Positions 62,509 through 64,000 of a DNA stretch of 64,000 nt are shown piece by piece (within the stretch, counting starts at the first letter, position 1; every line of letters begins with the position of its first letter). The stretch lies in the NCBI GenBank assembly GCA_021234535.1, contig CM037846.1, forward strand, positions 14,520,150-14,584,149, written 5' to 3'. Position numbers and translations under genes: made by a program. The notes below the pieces were generated by a model. The model saw only the letters and a list, made by a program, of their open reading frames with translations. It ran no database searches and was not told the DNA's origin. This DNA comes from Stichopus chloronotus. Its lineage: Eukaryota; Echinodermata; Holothuroidea; Aspidochirotida; Stichopodidae.

Positions 62509-64000
62509 CATAGGGACTCATGTGAAAATGCCATTCGAATTTTCACGAGTCTTCGAGAAGCATCCTGTACAATGGAATCCCAGCAGTTCAGGTCAGTCGT
62601 GATACATATCATATAGCCTACAAATATGTGTATCGTACCGTTCACTAGTTACCGTACATATTCCTATATCGCACAAAGTGCGTATACGCTGAAATCCAGA
62701 AGGGAAAAATATAGGTGAAAGTTTTTCGAAGTTCAATATATGTGACTTACATGCATCGTGTACACTACATTGAACCAAATAATACATGTCGAATAAATAC
62801 TATATCTCAAGTACATAACAATGCTTCGGTTCAATTGTTTGAACAAAAAAAAAAGGTAATGGTACACTTACCTTAATACTGATCTTACACCGTTGGTTGG
62901 GATAGTCTATGCGGTTCAATTGAATCATATGTTTGTTATGTTATATCGCTGTGAACTCAGGCGGGTATTACTTCCTCATACTGGCTGGCTAAACAAAATA
63001 TCCGACGCTGGTTCTGTGTAATATATTGTAATATATGTATGTCTAGCATGTCACAGTGAAAGCGCAGTATTTGAAGCCTGCATGCGTATATGCGAGTAGG
63101 ATTTTTGTAAGACTCATTTCTTGCTTTGTAGTCGCTCCTTATTAACTGAAAATTAACAATGAAGAGTCTAAGAACAAAGGTTGTCCTCCCACCCACATAG
63201 TTTACAGTAACGAAGATACGAATCCACTCTCCTCAATGGGGAAAAGAGAGTATAACTAGAAAGTCACCCTAGTTATTCTCCTTGATTAAAACACAAACAC
63301 AAACATTGGTATTCTGTCATTCAGTTCATATCCATAGAAATTATCAGAAACTTCCCATGGTGTGGTGGTGGTGGGGGAGGGGTGAAGTATTCTCGAGGGT
63401 CAGATATAATTCAATTTTTCAACAGAAAATGTGATTAAGTCAGAGCTAAAAAAATACTAATTCGCGGATTTGCCACCAAGAGTGCAATTCTGTCCTCCGA
63501 ACGAACCCACGCACGATCCCCTTTATGTTGCACACCTTGCTAGTACACCATAGAATGCATAACAGTGTTCAGCAGTTTACGGTCAGTGCATTGAACGATA
63601 GTTTCGTCAACTATAGGATTTTACTCCGCTTCTTCGAGTTACAAATAGAAACAATTGTCCATTACAACGCAAGATACTTCACAAGGAGCATATTTATCCA
63701 TACTTCATATTTGAACACATATGAGGACTGTATAGTGAAAGTGAATATCGTGGGAATGTTTCAAGTTAAGGTTTGTGTTACTTGTAGCTTCAACAAAATA
63801 AGAACACAGCTTGATTGCAGTTTTACTGTCGCTTTTTTTTCTTTCCCCTTTAATAAAGAAAATCTAACTTAAAAGCCAAACAGGATCCAAGTTCAGTATA
63901 ATTGATCAATGAAACTAAAAGTAAAAAAGAAAAAAATTCTGAACTTTGTTCAGGTCCATGCACTTCATTTTCACTTTTCATTAAATGAACCCTCCTCCAA

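Larger units (their letters stand above)
53904..64000. other. upstream flank of integrin beta; gene-poor
   Basis: About 10 kb with no protein domain I recognise. The integrin beta promoter and 5' UTR should lie at its left end, but no TATA or initiator is convincing there. It holds three family B MITE copies, one family D MITE and an (AT)n array. ORFs at 57,916, 60,774 and 63,525 show no family signature. Confidence 0.5.

Overview
This is a 64-kb piece of an animal nuclear genome. It is AT-rich, with GT-AG introns, microsatellites, long poly-C/poly-G tracts, LTR and non-LTR retrotransposons and several MITE-like families. The gene content (integrins), the Ty3/Gypsy element with a tRNA-Leu-type primer site and the frequent GTAGGCCTAC-like words fit a marine invertebrate deuterostome. 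An echinoderm, perhaps a sea cucumber, is my best guess, but that is inference. ORF length alone is misleading here: most long ORFs are shadows of simple repeats, and the real host genes are split into small exons.

Layout. (1) 1-4,210, minus strand: the 5' end of an integrin alpha gene. Only the first coding exon (4,044-4,210: signal peptide plus start of the first beta-propeller blade) is recognisable, and the rest lies beyond the left edge. (2) 4,211-17,842: spacer with two tRNA-Thr(AGU) genes, a 12-bp satellite-like array and MITEs. (3) 17,843-53,903, minus strand: a complete integrin beta gene rebuilt from the sequence as 23 coding exons. Every junction is GT-AG and phase-compatible, and the total is 2,403 nt (800 codons plus stop). 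It contains signal peptide, PSI, hybrid, beta-I domain with MIDAS and ADMIDAS, cysteine-rich I-EGF repeats, beta-tail, one TM helix, and a tail with NPIY and NPMY. (4) Intron 9 of this gene (30,976-41,746) holds a young Ty3/Gypsy retrotransposon on the opposite strand (32,446-41,627) with near-identical 873-bp LTRs, a damaged gag, a full-length pol and a third ORF with two C2H2 zinc fingers. Its 3' end carries a truncated second unit. (5) Other introns carry a 5'-truncated CR1/L2-like LINE with a 148-bp (AT)n tract at its 3' end, a probable solo LTR, a 235-bp TA-flanked MITE and tandem arrays. (6) 53,904-64,000: mostly gene-poor DNA with MITEs and one weak candidate for a plus-strand first exon near 59.19 kb.

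How it fits together. The alpha and beta genes sit head-to-tail on the same strand, beta upstream and alpha downstream. Integrins work as alpha/beta heterodimers, so a linked pair is noteworthy, although nothing here shows that these two products pair. The most unusual single item is the zinc-finger ORF in the env position of the Gypsy element.
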